A DNA stretch of 33,342 nt from an uncultured Paracoccaceae bacterium (GTDB lineage Bacteria > Pseudomonadota > Alphaproteobacteria > Rhodobacterales > Rhodobacteraceae): assembly GCA_937944395.1 (NCBI GenBank), contig CALDYW010000121.1:1-33342 (forward strand), read 5' to 3'. Under the pieces are notes generated by a model. That model was given only the letters and a program-made list of their open reading frames with translations. It was not told where the DNA came from and did not search any database. How positions within the stretch are numbered: position 1 is the stretch's first letter; each line of letters opens with the position of its first letter. Position numbers and translations under genes: made by a program. This document shows positions 1-8,219 of this stretch, in pieces.

Positions 1-1
1 A

Positions 2-147
2 GGGGCGGACGCGGGGCGCACGTCGGGCGCACATGGGGCGGACGCGGGGCGCACGTCGGGCGCACATGGGGCGGACGGAGGGGCGGACGGAGGGGCGGAC
101 GGCGGGGCGGACGGCGGGGCGGACGGCGGGGCGGACGGAGGGGCGGA
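2..147. repeat. GC-rich tandem repeat block (33-bp direct repeat, then 12-bp units)
   Basis: Positions 2-34 and 35-67 are two perfect copies of one 33-bp unit, itself made of three degenerate 11-bp pieces (ggggcggacgc and relatives). From 68 to 147 follow six full 12-bp units of the form ggggcggacgg plus a or c, and one partial unit. The 12-bp part is in frame with the downstream rhodanese and would read Gly-Arg-Thr-Glu/Ala repeats from an ATG at 33. I take it as non-coding because a much better start lies at 258. The array may continue left of the window. Positions 148-257 hold nothing else I can name except the rhodanese ribosome site. Confidence 0.85.
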
Positions 148-257
148 GGCTGCTGCGCGGCCCCGGCCCGGGCGCGGCGCGGCGTTTGCCGGTTCCCCCC
201 TCCGGACCTCTGCCCTATGCTCGGCCCGCTGCCGCAGGCAAACGCAGGGGGGAGGCG

Positions 258-665
258 ATGCCGCCTGAGATCCGCAAGGGGTTCCGCCAGCTTCTCGACG
301 AGGCGGCGGCGCTGGTCGAGACCCTGCCCGTGGCCGAGGCCCTGCCGCTCCACGGCGATCCCGCGGTGCTGTTCGTGGACCTGCGCGACCCCCGCGAGCT
401 GCAGCGCGAGGGCAGGATCCCCGGCGCCTTCCACTGCCCGCGCGGCATGCTCGAGTTCTGGATCGACCCCGACAGCCCCTATGCCAGGCCGCAGTTCCAG
501 CAGGACCGGCGCTTCCTGTTCTACTGCGCTTCCGGCTGGCGCTCGGCGCTGGCCGCGCGCACGGCACAGGAGATGGGGCTGGCGCCGGTTGCGCATCTCG
601 GCGGCGGGTTCTCGGCCTGGAAGGCCGCGGGCGGGCCGGTCGAGTTCCCGCCGCCGAAGGGCTAG
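258..665 (+). CDS. Rhodanese-like domain protein
   Basis: A single rhodanese (sulfurtransferase) domain of 135 residues, about the usual size for stand-alone versions. The active-site loop is CASGWRS with the candidate persulfide cysteine at residue 90. The domain also shows the N-terminal DLRDPREL segment and the C-terminal GGGFSAWKAAGGPV segment typical of the fold. The start at 258 follows a strong purine-rich ribosome site (aggggggagg) seven bases upstream; an upstream in-frame ATG at 33 would only add repeat-encoded Gly-Arg-Thr residues. Family members move sulfane sulfur from thiosulfate or a persulfide to thiol acceptors; the partner here is unknown. The gene is followed by 94 non-coding bases, so it is probably not part of the catabolic unit behind it. 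Confidence 0.88.
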   Translation: MPPEIRKGFRQLLDEAAALVETLPVAEALPLHGDPAVLFVDLRDPRELQREGRIPGAFHCPRGMLEFWIDPDSPYARPQFQQDRRFLFYCASGWRSALAARTAQEMGLAPVAHLGGGFSAWKAAGGPVEFPPPKG

Positions 666-719
666 GCGCGGCGCGGCATTGCCTCGGGGCCGGAAATCGT
701 GTCAGATGCCGCAACGGCG

Positions 720-734
720 TTCCGTCATCCGGAA
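720..734. promoter_or_regulatory. Palindromic operator candidate, TTCCG-TCATC-CGGAA
   Basis: A perfect 5-5-5 inverted repeat 25 bases upstream of the AhpD-like start. It matches the palindrome at 9234-9248 in geometry and in the spacer pattern TNATC, and the bases that differ change in pairs so that symmetry is kept. A weak promoter-like pair (TTGCCT at 679-684, TCAGAT at 702-707, 17-base spacer) would put the site just downstream of the transcription start. The assignment as an operator is inference. Confidence 0.5.
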
Positions 735-759
735 TGCTGCGCGACCAGGGGAGGGTTGC

Positions 760-1323
760 ATGACCGCACCGGGCACGATCCCGCCGCCGCCGGTCAACCC
801 GGACGACCCCGGCCTGCCCGCCGCGATCCGCGCGGCCGCCGCGGCCGAGATCGCCCGTGCCGGACGGCTTACCAACATGAAGGCGGTGCTGCTCCATTCG
901 CTGCCCGCCTTCCGGGTCTTCGCCGCCGTGCTGCCGCTCAAGGACCGGCTGCGCGCGGCGCTGGGCGCCCGGGCAGTCGATGTCTATTCGCACGCGATCT
1001 CCGAGGGCACCGGCTGCCTGCTCTGCTCGCTCTACTTCGTGCGGGCGCTGCGCGGCCACGGCGTGGACCCCGCGGACTTCGCTCCCACGCCTGACGAGGC
1101 GCTCTTGACCGAGCTCGGCCACCACCTCGCCGCCGTCCGGGGCGAGGGGCCGCCGCCGCCTGCGGTCGCGGCGCTGGCGGCGCGCCACGGTGCGCAGGTC
1201 GCGGTCGAGGCGGTGGCCTACGGCGCGGCGATGGTGGCGACCAACCTTCTGAACACCGCGCTCGGCATTCCGATCGACGACGACCTGGCGCCGTTCCGTG
1301 CCGCGGCCACGGATGCCGCCTGA
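760..1323 (+). CDS. AhpD/carboxymuconolactone decarboxylase-like protein
   Basis: A 187-residue, largely helical protein. The segment SEGTGCLLCSLYFVRAL carries a C86-x2-C89 pair following an acidic residue, the arrangement used by AhpD-like and carboxymuconolactone-decarboxylase-fold proteins, where the cysteines do redox chemistry or peroxide reduction. The usual downstream histidine of that motif is not clear, so the match is to the fold rather than to a known enzyme. The start at 760 has ggggagg placed about six bases upstream. The gene lies 12 bases before the flavin oxidoreductase at 1336 and probably shares its transcript; it could protect against, or use, peroxide made by the oxidase. 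An uncharacterised role is equally possible. Confidence 0.6.
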   Translation: MTAPGTIPPPPVNPDDPGLPAAIRAAAAAEIARAGRLTNMKAVLLHSLPAFRVFAAVLPLKDRLRAALGARAVDVYSHAISEGTGCLLCSLYFVRALRGHGVDPADFAPTPDEALLTELGHHLAAVRGEGPPPPAVAALAARHGAQVAVEAVAYGAAMVATNLLNTALGIPIDDDLAPFRAAATDAA

Positions 1324-1335
1324 CCGGGCACCGGC

Positions 1336-2661
1336 GTGGAGCCCCATCCCGACGCCTTCGCGGGCCCCGCCCCGGCGCTTCCGGCGGCAGCCGATGTCGC
1401 CATCGTCGGCGGCGGCATCGCGGGCGTGTTCGCGGCGCTGTTCCTCGCCCGCCGCGGCCTGCGCGTGGTGCTCTGCGACAAGGGCCCGATCGCCGGCGAG
1501 CAGTCGGGCCGGAACTGGGGCTGGTGCCGGCAGACCCTGCGCGACCCCGCCGAACTGCCGCTGATCGCGGCGAGCCTCAGGCTCTGGGACGACCCGGCGA
1601 CCACCGCCGGCCATGCCACCGGCTTCCGGCGCACCGGCATCGCCTATCTCGCCGCCACGGCCGAGGACGAGGCGCGGCACGCGGCCTGGGCCGAGGCGGC
1701 GGCCCCGTTCCAGACCGGTTCGCGGCTGATCGACCCGCGCGCGACCGCGGCGCTGCTGCCGCAGGCCGCACGCCGCTTCCGCGGGGCGCTCTACACGCCC
1801 GGCGACGGCGGCGCCGAGCCGGCGCGGGCGGTGCCGGCCGCCGCCCGCGCGGCCGCCGAGGCCGGGGCGGCGATCCTGCCCTTCTGCGCGGTGCGGGCGC
1901 TGGACACCGCCGCCGGGCGGGTCGCCGGGATCGTCACCGAACGCGGGCGGATCTCCGCGCCGGCGGTGCTGGTCGCTGCCGGGGCCTGGTCGCGCCGCTT
2001 CCTCGCCCCGCTCGGGATCGACCTGCCGCAGGCTCAGGTGATGGGCTCGGTGATGCGCACGGCGCCGGTCGCCGGAGCGCCTGCGCTCTCGCTCGCCGGG
2101 CCGCGCTTCGGGTTCCGGCCGCGCGCCGACGGCGGCTACACGGTCGGCCAGGCGGGGGCGACGATCCTCGACATCCTGCCCGACAGCCTTGCGCTGCTGC
2201 CGGCCTTCCGCCCTGCCTGGGTGCGGGAATGGCGCAGGCTGCGCCTGCGGCTCGGCCGGCGGTTCCTCGAGGAGGCCCGGCTGCCCCGGCGCTGGAGCCC
2301 CGACGGCCCCTCGCCGTTCGAGGCGGTGCGGGTGCTCGACCCGACGCCCTCGCGGCCGATCCTCGACGAGGCGGCGCGCGAACTGGCCCGGGCCTTCCCC
2401 GCCTTCGCGGGGATGCGGGTGCTCGCGCGCTGGGGCGGGATCATCGATGTCACCCCCGACCAGTTGCCGGTGATCTCCGCGGTCGCGCGGCTGCCCGGGC
2501 TCTGGCTGGCCACCGGCCTGTCCGGCCACGGCTTCGGCGTCGGCCCCGGCGTCGGCCACCTCGCCGCCGACCTGATCGCCGGCCGCGCCCCGCTGGTCGA
2601 TCCCCTGCCCTTCCGCTGGGACCGGTTCGCGCAACGCCCGCGGGTCAGCCCGACAGGATGA
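1336..2661 (+). CDS. FAD-dependent amino acid/amine oxidoreductase (DAO family)
   Basis: A 441-residue flavoprotein of the D-amino-acid oxidase/glycine oxidase/DadA superfamily. The FAD dinucleotide-binding motif VAIVGGGIAG is at residues 21-30, followed by the GEQSGRNWGWCRQ segment seen in glutamylputrescine-oxidase-like and DadA-like proteins. The C-terminal part has RWGGIIDVTPDQLPVI and GLSGHGFGVGPGVG, which close over the flavin in this family. These enzymes oxidise a C-N bond of an amino acid or secondary amine to an imine. The GTG start at 1336 is chosen because it lies 12 bases after the preceding stop and gives the right N-terminal length; no strong ribosome site is visible. Its last 17 bases overlap the end of the convergent GMC gene. 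The substrate is unknown. Confidence 0.85.
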   Translation: MEPHPDAFAGPAPALPAAADVAIVGGGIAGVFAALFLARRGLRVVLCDKGPIAGEQSGRNWGWCRQTLRDPAELPLIAASLRLWDDPATTAGHATGFRRTGIAYLAATAEDEARHAAWAEAAAPFQTGSRLIDPRATAALLPQAARRFRGALYTPGDGGAEPARAVPAAARAAAEAGAAILPFCAVRALDTAAGRVAGIVTERGRISAPAVLVAAGAWSRRFLAPLGIDLPQAQVMGSVMRTAPVAGAPALSLAGPRFGFRPRADGGYTVGQAGATILDILPDSLALLPAFRPAWVREWRRLRLRLGRRFLEEARLPRRWSPDGPSPFEAVRVLDPTPSRPILDEAARELARAFPAFAGMRVLARWGGIIDVTPDQLPVISAVARLPGLWLATGLSGHGFGVGPGVGHLAADLIAGRAPLVDPLPFRWDRFAQRPRVSPTG

Positions 2662-4126
2662 GCTCGGCCGCCCGGGAACCGACGGCCATGCAGCTCGCCG
2701 CGGTGTTGACGCTGACCTGGCTCGGGAACACCGAGGCATCGGCCACCCGCAGTCCCGCGATCCCCCGCAGCTTCAGGTCGGGGGTCAGGGGGGCGGCCGG
2801 GTCGGACCCCATGCGCACCGTCCCGCAGGGGTGATAGTCGGTCGAATGGGTGCGGCGGACGAAGTCGGCCAGCGCCTCGGAATCGCGCAGCTCCGGCCCG
2901 GGGGCGACCTCGGTCAGCCCCCAGCCGGCGAAGGCCGGCATCGCGGAAAGGCGCCGGGCCAGCGCGATGCCTTCGAGCACCCGCGCCATGTCGGCGCCCT
3001 CGGGGTCGGTGAAGTATCCGGGCTCGATCACCGGCGGCGCCCCCGGATCGGGCGAGGCCAGGCGCACCCGGCCGCGGCTCTTCGGGCGCAGCAGGTTGAC
3101 CAGCGCGCTGAATCCCTCGGTCACCGCCGGCCAGCCCGCCGGCACGGTGTAGCGGTTGAAGCCGGTGGTGCCGAGGTGCAGCTGGACATCCGCGAAGGGT
3201 TCGGCCGGATCGAGCCGGGCGAACAGGCAGGACGACCAGTTCCAGGGATCGAGCCGCGCCGGGGCGCGCGCGGCGCGCCAGTTCACCCCGGCGTCCGCAT
3301 GTTCCTGCAGGCCGGCGCCGACGCCGGGCAGGTCGGCGACCACCGGCAGACCGAGCGCGCGGAGCTCGGCCGCCGGGCCGATGCCCGAGAGCCACAAGAG
3401 TTTCGGCGTGTTGAACGCTCCGCAGGCGAGCACGATCTCGCGCGCCGCCTCGGCCCGCCGGCCGCCCCCGGCGACCGCGACGGCGCGGCGGCCCGCGACC
3501 TCGACGCGCTCGACCTCCCATCCGGTGACGATCTGCAGGTTGGGCGGCGGGCGGCTCGCCGGATCGAGCCAGACCACCGCCGCCGACTGGCGGAGTCCGC
3601 CCCGCGCATTCAGCCTGAGCCAGCCCACGCCCTCGGCGAAGGGCCGGGCGAAATCGACCTGCGGGAAGCCCGCCTGGACGCAGGCCTCGATCCAGGCCCG
3701 CGCCGCCGGGTCGTCGGGCGCGAAGGGCTCGACCGGCATCGCCGCGGCGAGCCAGTCGAGCGCGGGCGCCATGGCGGCGGCGTCCCAGCCGGTCGCCCCC
3801 TCGGCCGCCCAGCGGTCGAGGTCGGAGGCCGGCGGCAGGAACCAGATGCAGGTGTTGGTCGAGGTCGAGCCGCCCAGAACCTTCCCGCGGGGGTGGGCAA
3901 GCCGCCCGGGCACGCCGCTGCGGGCCACCGAATAGCCGAAGTCGTAGGCCGAACCGATCAGCGCGTCGTAATCGGCGAGCCGGCGGATGCGCGGATCGGC
4001 GGTATCGGGCGGTCCGGCCTCGACCAGCAGGACGCGGCCCGCCTGCCCCTCGGCCAGGCGCCGCGCCAGCACCGCGCCCGCGGCCCCCGAGCCGACGACG
4101 ATGTAATCCGCCCGCAGGGTCTCCAT
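2645..4126 (-). CDS. GMC-family FAD oxidoreductase (choline dehydrogenase-like)
   Basis: A 493-residue glucose-methanol-choline oxidoreductase. It begins with the ADP-binding motif YIVVGSGAAGAVLARRL at residues 8-24 and has the family segment HPRGKVLGGSTSTN. Near the C-terminus come YHPCGTVRMG with the catalytic histidine at residue 432 and VSVNTAA with asparagine 474, the usual His-Asn pair. The family oxidises primary or secondary alcohols with FAD. It is the last gene of the minus-strand operon and starts four bases after the hyuB stop, so translation is likely coupled. The choline or betaine pathway partners (betB, betI) are absent, so a choline role is not supported; an alcohol intermediate of the local pathway is the better guess. 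Confidence 0.88.
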   Translation of the reverse strand: METLRADYIVVGSGAAGAVLARRLAEGQAGRVLLVEAGPPDTADPRIRRLADYDALIGSAYDFGYSVARSGVPGRLAHPRGKVLGGSTSTNTCIWFLPPASDLDRWAAEGATGWDAAAMAPALDWLAAAMPVEPFAPDDPAARAWIEACVQAGFPQVDFARPFAEGVGWLRLNARGGLRQSAAVVWLDPASRPPPNLQIVTGWEVERVEVAGRRAVAVAGGGRRAEAAREIVLACGAFNTPKLLWLSGIGPAAELRALGLPVVADLPGVGAGLQEHADAGVNWRAARAPARLDPWNWSSCLFARLDPAEPFADVQLHLGTTGFNRYTVPAGWPAVTEGFSALVNLLRPKSRGRVRLASPDPGAPPVIEPGYFTDPEGADMARVLEGIALARRLSAMPAFAGWGLTEVAPGPELRDSEALADFVRRTHSTDYHPCGTVRMGSDPAAPLTPDLKLRGIAGLRVADASVFPSQVSVNTAASCMAVGSRAAELILSG

Positions 4127-4130
4127 CCCG

Positions 4131-6149
4131 CTACTCCGCGGCCCGGGCGAAGCGCCGGCCCGCCGCCGGCGCAAGGTCTCCGGCGAGGGCCGCGACCTCC
4201 TCGGGGCGGGTGCGGCGGCCGGCGGCGAGACGCGCGCCGATCGTCTCGACGAGCCGCCGGTAGAGCGCCTGCCGCGCGGCGAGCGGCAGGGGCGCCACCG
4301 CGGCATCGATCGCCGCGTAGAGCGCATCCGGCCAGTCGGCGTGATGGCGCGTGCGCGCGGGTCCGAAGTCGAAGGCGGGGGGCTCGGTCCAGCCGCGCGC
4401 GGCGCGGATCGCGGCGCGGGCGGCTGCGGTCGCGGCGGCGTCCGCGCCGCCGTCGGCATCGAGGATCACGCCGTAGACCTCGGCCGCGGTGGCCCGCGAC
4501 ACCAGCCCGTTCGCCACGTCCTCGGCCACTGTCGCAGCCGGGCGCTCGAGCGGATCGCCGAAGCCGCCGCCGCCCTGGGTGCCGATCCGCAGCACGTCGC
4601 CGGGGCCGAGTTCGAGCACATCGATCTTGCCGATGTCGCGCGCGGCCGGGGTGTCGGGATTGAGCAGCGTGTATCCCGTCGCCCCCGGCGCGCCGCCCAT
4701 CCGGCCCGGCGGCGGGAAAAGGTAGCGCTCCATCGCCCGGCTGGTGACGGTGGCATAGGGGGCGTCCACCTCGAACTCGATCTCGATCCCGCAGCCGCCG
4801 CGGAACCGCCCCGCCCCGCCGGAGTCGGGCCTGAGGCCGTAGGCGCGCACCAGCACCTCGGGCATCTCGTGCTCGAACACCTCGGTCGGCACGTTCTTGA
4901 GGAAGTTCAAGAGAACCATGGTGCCATCCACGCCGTCGTCCACCGGCCGGCCGCCCGAACCGCCGACGATCGGCTGGATCACCGACACCCGCGACCCGCC
5001 CCGGGCAAGGTCGGGCACGGCGATGAGCAGGATCGACCCCTGCCCCGAATCGGTCGCCGGGAACTCCATCGGCACCGCCTGGGCGAGCGCGCCGATCACC
5101 GCGTCGGTCACCTTGTGCGAGGTGGCATAGCGCACACCGCAGGCGGCGCCGGGCTCGGGGTTCAGGATCGTGCCGCGCGGCGCGATCACCTTCATCGGCC
5201 GCACGAGGCCGGCGTTGTAGGCCACGCCCGGATCCTGCGTGCAGATCCAGTTGACCAGCGCAGTGATCAGCATCCAGTGCCCGTCGCGCCCGAACGTGGG
5301 GAGGTTCAGCGCCGCGCGCACCTGCGGCGCGGTGCCGGTGAAGTCGAGCAGAAGCTCGCCCCCCTTCACCGTCACCGCGACCGCGACCCGGACCAGCCCC
5401 TGGCCGACCATGTCGGCCTCGAGGAAGTCGGAGAAGCGGTAGGTGCCTTCGGGCACCCGGCCGATCACCCGGCGCGCCTGCCCCTCGGCATAGGACAGAA
5501 GGTCGTCCATCGCCGTTGCGATGACGGGCGCGCCGAACCTTTCCAGCAGCTCGTGCACCCGCCGTTCGGCCAGATCGAGCGCGGCCAGGCAGGCCTTCAT
5601 GTCGCCCCAGTTCTGCTCGGGGGTGCGGGTGTTGACGAGGAACAGATCGAGCAGCTCGGCATCGAGCTTCCCGGCCCGATAGAGCCGCCGCGGCGGCACC
5701 CGGATCCCCTCCTGATGGATCTCGGTCGAGGACGGCGCGATCGAGCCCGACACCCGCCCGCCCACATCGGACATGTGGATGAAGGTCCAGGCCCAGCACA
5801 CCAGGCGGCCGGCGTGGAACACGGGCTTCCACAGGAACACGTCCGACAGATGCGTGACCATGCCGCCGGTCGCCTCGGGGTCGTTCGACAGGAACACGTC
5901 GCCTTCGGCCGGATCGGCGCTCAGCGCGATGGCCTGCGCCATCGGCATCCCGATCATCATCAGCACGCCGTAGCGGCGCGAGGCCGCGAAGACCTCGCCG
6001 CCCGGGGTGACGAGGACGGTGCCGTAGTCCTGCGTCTCCTTCACGAAAACCGTGTGCGCGGTGCGGAAGAGCACTTGCGCCATCTCGTCGGCGACCGCCT
6101 GGAAGCGGTTGGCGAGGATCTCGAGCGTGACCTTGTCCACCGCGCTCAC
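4131..6149 (-). CDS. hyuB: Hydantoinase B / oxoprolinase subunit B family protein
   Basis: A 672-residue protein of the HyuB family. The N-terminus DKVTLEILANRFQAVADEM and the following region (FVKETQDYGTVLVTPGGEVFA, then DVFLSNDP) are classic for the B subunit. It also carries the glycine-rich IVGGSGGRPVDDG and TQGGGGFGDPLERP segments. With HyuA it should form an ATP-dependent enzyme acting on a cyclic amide (N-methylhydantoin, 5-oxoproline, caprolactam are known cases) or, in carboxylase relatives, on a ketone. The GTG start at 6149 overlaps the hyuA stop as GTGA. The last 100 or so residues, an alanine-rich helical tail, look longer than in typical hydantoinase B proteins of about 550-600 residues. 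The substrate cannot be told from sequence. Confidence 0.9.
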   Translation of the reverse strand: MSAVDKVTLEILANRFQAVADEMAQVLFRTAHTVFVKETQDYGTVLVTPGGEVFAASRRYGVLMMIGMPMAQAIALSADPAEGDVFLSNDPEATGGMVTHLSDVFLWKPVFHAGRLVCWAWTFIHMSDVGGRVSGSIAPSSTEIHQEGIRVPPRRLYRAGKLDAELLDLFLVNTRTPEQNWGDMKACLAALDLAERRVHELLERFGAPVIATAMDDLLSYAEGQARRVIGRVPEGTYRFSDFLEADMVGQGLVRVAVAVTVKGGELLLDFTGTAPQVRAALNLPTFGRDGHWMLITALVNWICTQDPGVAYNAGLVRPMKVIAPRGTILNPEPGAACGVRYATSHKVTDAVIGALAQAVPMEFPATDSGQGSILLIAVPDLARGGSRVSVIQPIVGGSGGRPVDDGVDGTMVLLNFLKNVPTEVFEHEMPEVLVRAYGLRPDSGGAGRFRGGCGIEIEFEVDAPYATVTSRAMERYLFPPPGRMGGAPGATGYTLLNPDTPAARDIGKIDVLELGPGDVLRIGTQGGGGFGDPLERPAATVAEDVANGLVSRATAAEVYGVILDADGGADAAATAAARAAIRAARGWTEPPAFDFGPARTRHHADWPDALYAAIDAAVAPLPLAARQALYRRLVETIGARLAAGRRTRPEEVAALAGDLAPAAGRRFARAAE

Positions 6150-8203
6150 AGCCGTTCCCCGATCAGGTTGGCGTGGTCGTCCACGGTCAGGCGGAAGCCC
6201 TCGGGCACCCAGGTCGTGGTGTCGTACTGCTGGACGATCAGGGGGCCGTAATGCGTTTCGCCGGGCACCAGCGCCTCGCGCCGGTGCACCGCCGCCTCGA
6301 CGAAGCGGCCCCGGTCGTGCACGCGGCGCAGGTGCGCACCGGCGGGCCGCGTCCCCGCCGGGTCCGAGCCGAAACGGATCGGCGGGCGGGGAAGCTCGCC
6401 CACGATCTGCACCCGTGCCTCGACGAGGCGCAGGGGCTTGCCGCGCTCGGCCCGGCCATAGACCCGGTCGTAGCGGTCGTGGAACCAGCCTGCGATGGCC
6501 TCGCGCGTCGGCGCCCCGGCCGGGAACGGCACGTTGAGCTCGAAGGACTGCCCGACATAGCACAGGTCGGCCGAGCGGATCAGGTGCACGGCGGCGAGCG
6601 TCACCCTCTCGGACTCCAGCCAGGCGCGCGCCTCGGCCTCGAGGCCGGCATAGAGCAGGGCAAGGGCGGCATCGTCGAGCGAGTCGAGCTCGGCCCAGAC
6701 CGTGCGCACGAAATCGGCGCGCAGGTCGGCCACGAGGCAGCCCAGCGCGCAGAGCGTGCCCGGTGTCGGGGGCACGATCACCCTGCGGAACGGAAGGTCG
6801 CGGGCCAGCAGGAAGCTGTGCGTCGGCCCCGCCGCGCCGTAGGCGACCAGCGCGCAGTCGCGCGCCTCGGCGCCGCGGCGGGCAAGCTGGGGCACAAGCC
6901 CCGAATAGATGTTCGCGGTCGCGATCGACAGGATCGCCTCGGCCGCCGCGTGCAGCGGCAGGCCCACCCGTTCCCCCACCGCCGCGACCGCCCGCGCGGC
7001 CGCCTCCGCATCCAGCCGCATCCTGCCGCCCAGGAACCCGTCGGGATCGACGATGCCCGAGACCACATAGGCATCGGTCACGGTGGCCTCGGTGCCGCCG
7101 CGGCCGTAGGCGGCGGGACCGGGCACCGACCCGGCCGAGCGCGGCCCGACCTTCAGCACGCCCGCCGCGTCGGTCCAGGCCAGCGACCCGCCCCCCGCCC
7201 CGATCGCCGAGACGTCGATCGCCGGCATGATCACCGGAAAGTCGCCCACGGTGTTCTCGGAGGAATAGGGGATCGCCTCGCCCACCACCGCGACATCGAC
7301 CGAGGTTCCCCCCATGTCGAGGGTGACCAGCATCCCCTCGCCGGCCTGCCGGCCGACATGGGCCGCGCCGATCACCCAGGCCGCCGGGCCGGAGAGCAGC
7401 GTCTCGACCGGCCGTGCCGCCGCCGCCTCGAGGCTCGTCACCCCGCCGTTCGACTTGGTCGAGAACACCCGCGCGGTCAGCCCGGCGACAGCGGTGCGCG
7501 CGCGCAGCGTGCCGAAGTAGCGCTTCATCCTTCCGCCGACATAGGCGTTCATCACCGTGATCAGGAAGCGTTCGTATTCCCGCTGCTGCGGCCAGATCTC
7601 GGACGAGGTGCAGACGTAGATCCCGGGATGGTCGGCGGCGATGGCGGCGCGCGCGGCCTGCTCGTGGGCGGGGTTGCGATAGGCGTGCAGGAAGCAGACC
7701 GCGATCGCGCGGATCCCCCGCGCCACCAGGTCCGCCGCCTCCGACCGCACCGCGCCAAGGTCGAGCGGCACCAACACCGTGCCGTCGGCCAGCACGCGCT
7801 CGTCCACCTCGCGCACGTTGCGCCGGGGCGTCAGCGCCACCGGCTTCGGCACAAAGAAGTCGTTGGCTTTCGGCAGCCGCAGGCGGCGCAGTTCCAGCAC
7901 GTCGCGGAAACCGCGGGTGGTGATCATCCCCACCGCCTCGCCCGTGCGCTCGAGCAGCGTGTTCACCGCGATGGTGGTGCCGTGCGAGAAGAAGCCGATG
8001 TCGGCGGGTTCGATCCCCTGCAGCCGGCGGAGTTCGGCCAGGCCCTCGAGGATGGCCTCTTCGGGCTCGGGCGTCGAGGGCACCTTGAGGGCATGCGCCC
8101 GGCCGGTCGCCTCGTCGAGGATGAGGAAATCGGTGAAGGTGCCGCCGATGTCCACGCCCAGCCGGAACGGACCGGACGCGCGCGGGGGACTGTCGAGACT
8201 CAT
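6146..8203 (-). CDS. hyuA: Hydantoinase A / oxoprolinase subunit A family protein
   Basis: A 685-residue HyuA family subunit. The sugar-kinase/Hsp70-type nucleotide fold is signalled by LGVDIGGTFTDF near residue 16, by FFSHGTTIAVNTLLER, and by LVTLDMGGTSVDVAVV in the middle. The segment ALVAYGAAGPTHSF near residue 445 is also typical of the family. In known members this subunit binds ATP and phosphorylates the amide oxygen or carboxylate during ring opening of hydantoins or lactams. It starts 16 bases after the stop of the reductoisomerase-like gene and overlaps hyuB by four bases, so it is the second gene of a four-gene operon. Acetone- or acetophenone-carboxylase-type activity is the alternative; the extra carboxylase subunits of those systems are not present. 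Confidence 0.9.
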   Translation of the reverse strand: MSLDSPPRASGPFRLGVDIGGTFTDFLILDEATGRAHALKVPSTPEPEEAILEGLAELRRLQGIEPADIGFFSHGTTIAVNTLLERTGEAVGMITTRGFRDVLELRRLRLPKANDFFVPKPVALTPRRNVREVDERVLADGTVLVPLDLGAVRSEAADLVARGIRAIAVCFLHAYRNPAHEQAARAAIAADHPGIYVCTSSEIWPQQREYERFLITVMNAYVGGRMKRYFGTLRARTAVAGLTARVFSTKSNGGVTSLEAAAARPVETLLSGPAAWVIGAAHVGRQAGEGMLVTLDMGGTSVDVAVVGEAIPYSSENTVGDFPVIMPAIDVSAIGAGGGSLAWTDAAGVLKVGPRSAGSVPGPAAYGRGGTEATVTDAYVVSGIVDPDGFLGGRMRLDAEAAARAVAAVGERVGLPLHAAAEAILSIATANIYSGLVPQLARRGAEARDCALVAYGAAGPTHSFLLARDLPFRRVIVPPTPGTLCALGCLVADLRADFVRTVWAELDSLDDAALALLYAGLEAEARAWLESERVTLAAVHLIRSADLCYVGQSFELNVPFPAGAPTREAIAGWFHDRYDRVYGRAERGKPLRLVEARVQIVGELPRPPIRFGSDPAGTRPAGAHLRRVHDRGRFVEAAVHRREALVPGETHYGPLIVQQYDTTTWVPEGFRLTVDDHANLIGERL

Positions 8204-8219
8204 GCCAGGCGCCTGTGGA

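Noticed and set aside
2-147. CRISPR array
   Set aside because: The units are head-to-tail with no unique spacers.
33-257. N-terminal extension of the rhodanese through the tandem repeat
   Set aside because: The extension is only repeat-derived Gly-Arg-Thr residues, and a strong ribosome site precedes the ATG at 258.
2645-4126. Choline dehydrogenase betA
   Set aside because: The GMC family is clear, but there is no betB, betI or choline transporter nearby and the C-terminal block is divergent.
2831-4663. Long open plus-strand frame over the GMC and hyuB genes
   Set aside because: It is antisense to two clear enzymes and rich in Arg/Pro/Gly/His, as expected from the opposite strand of GC-rich codons.
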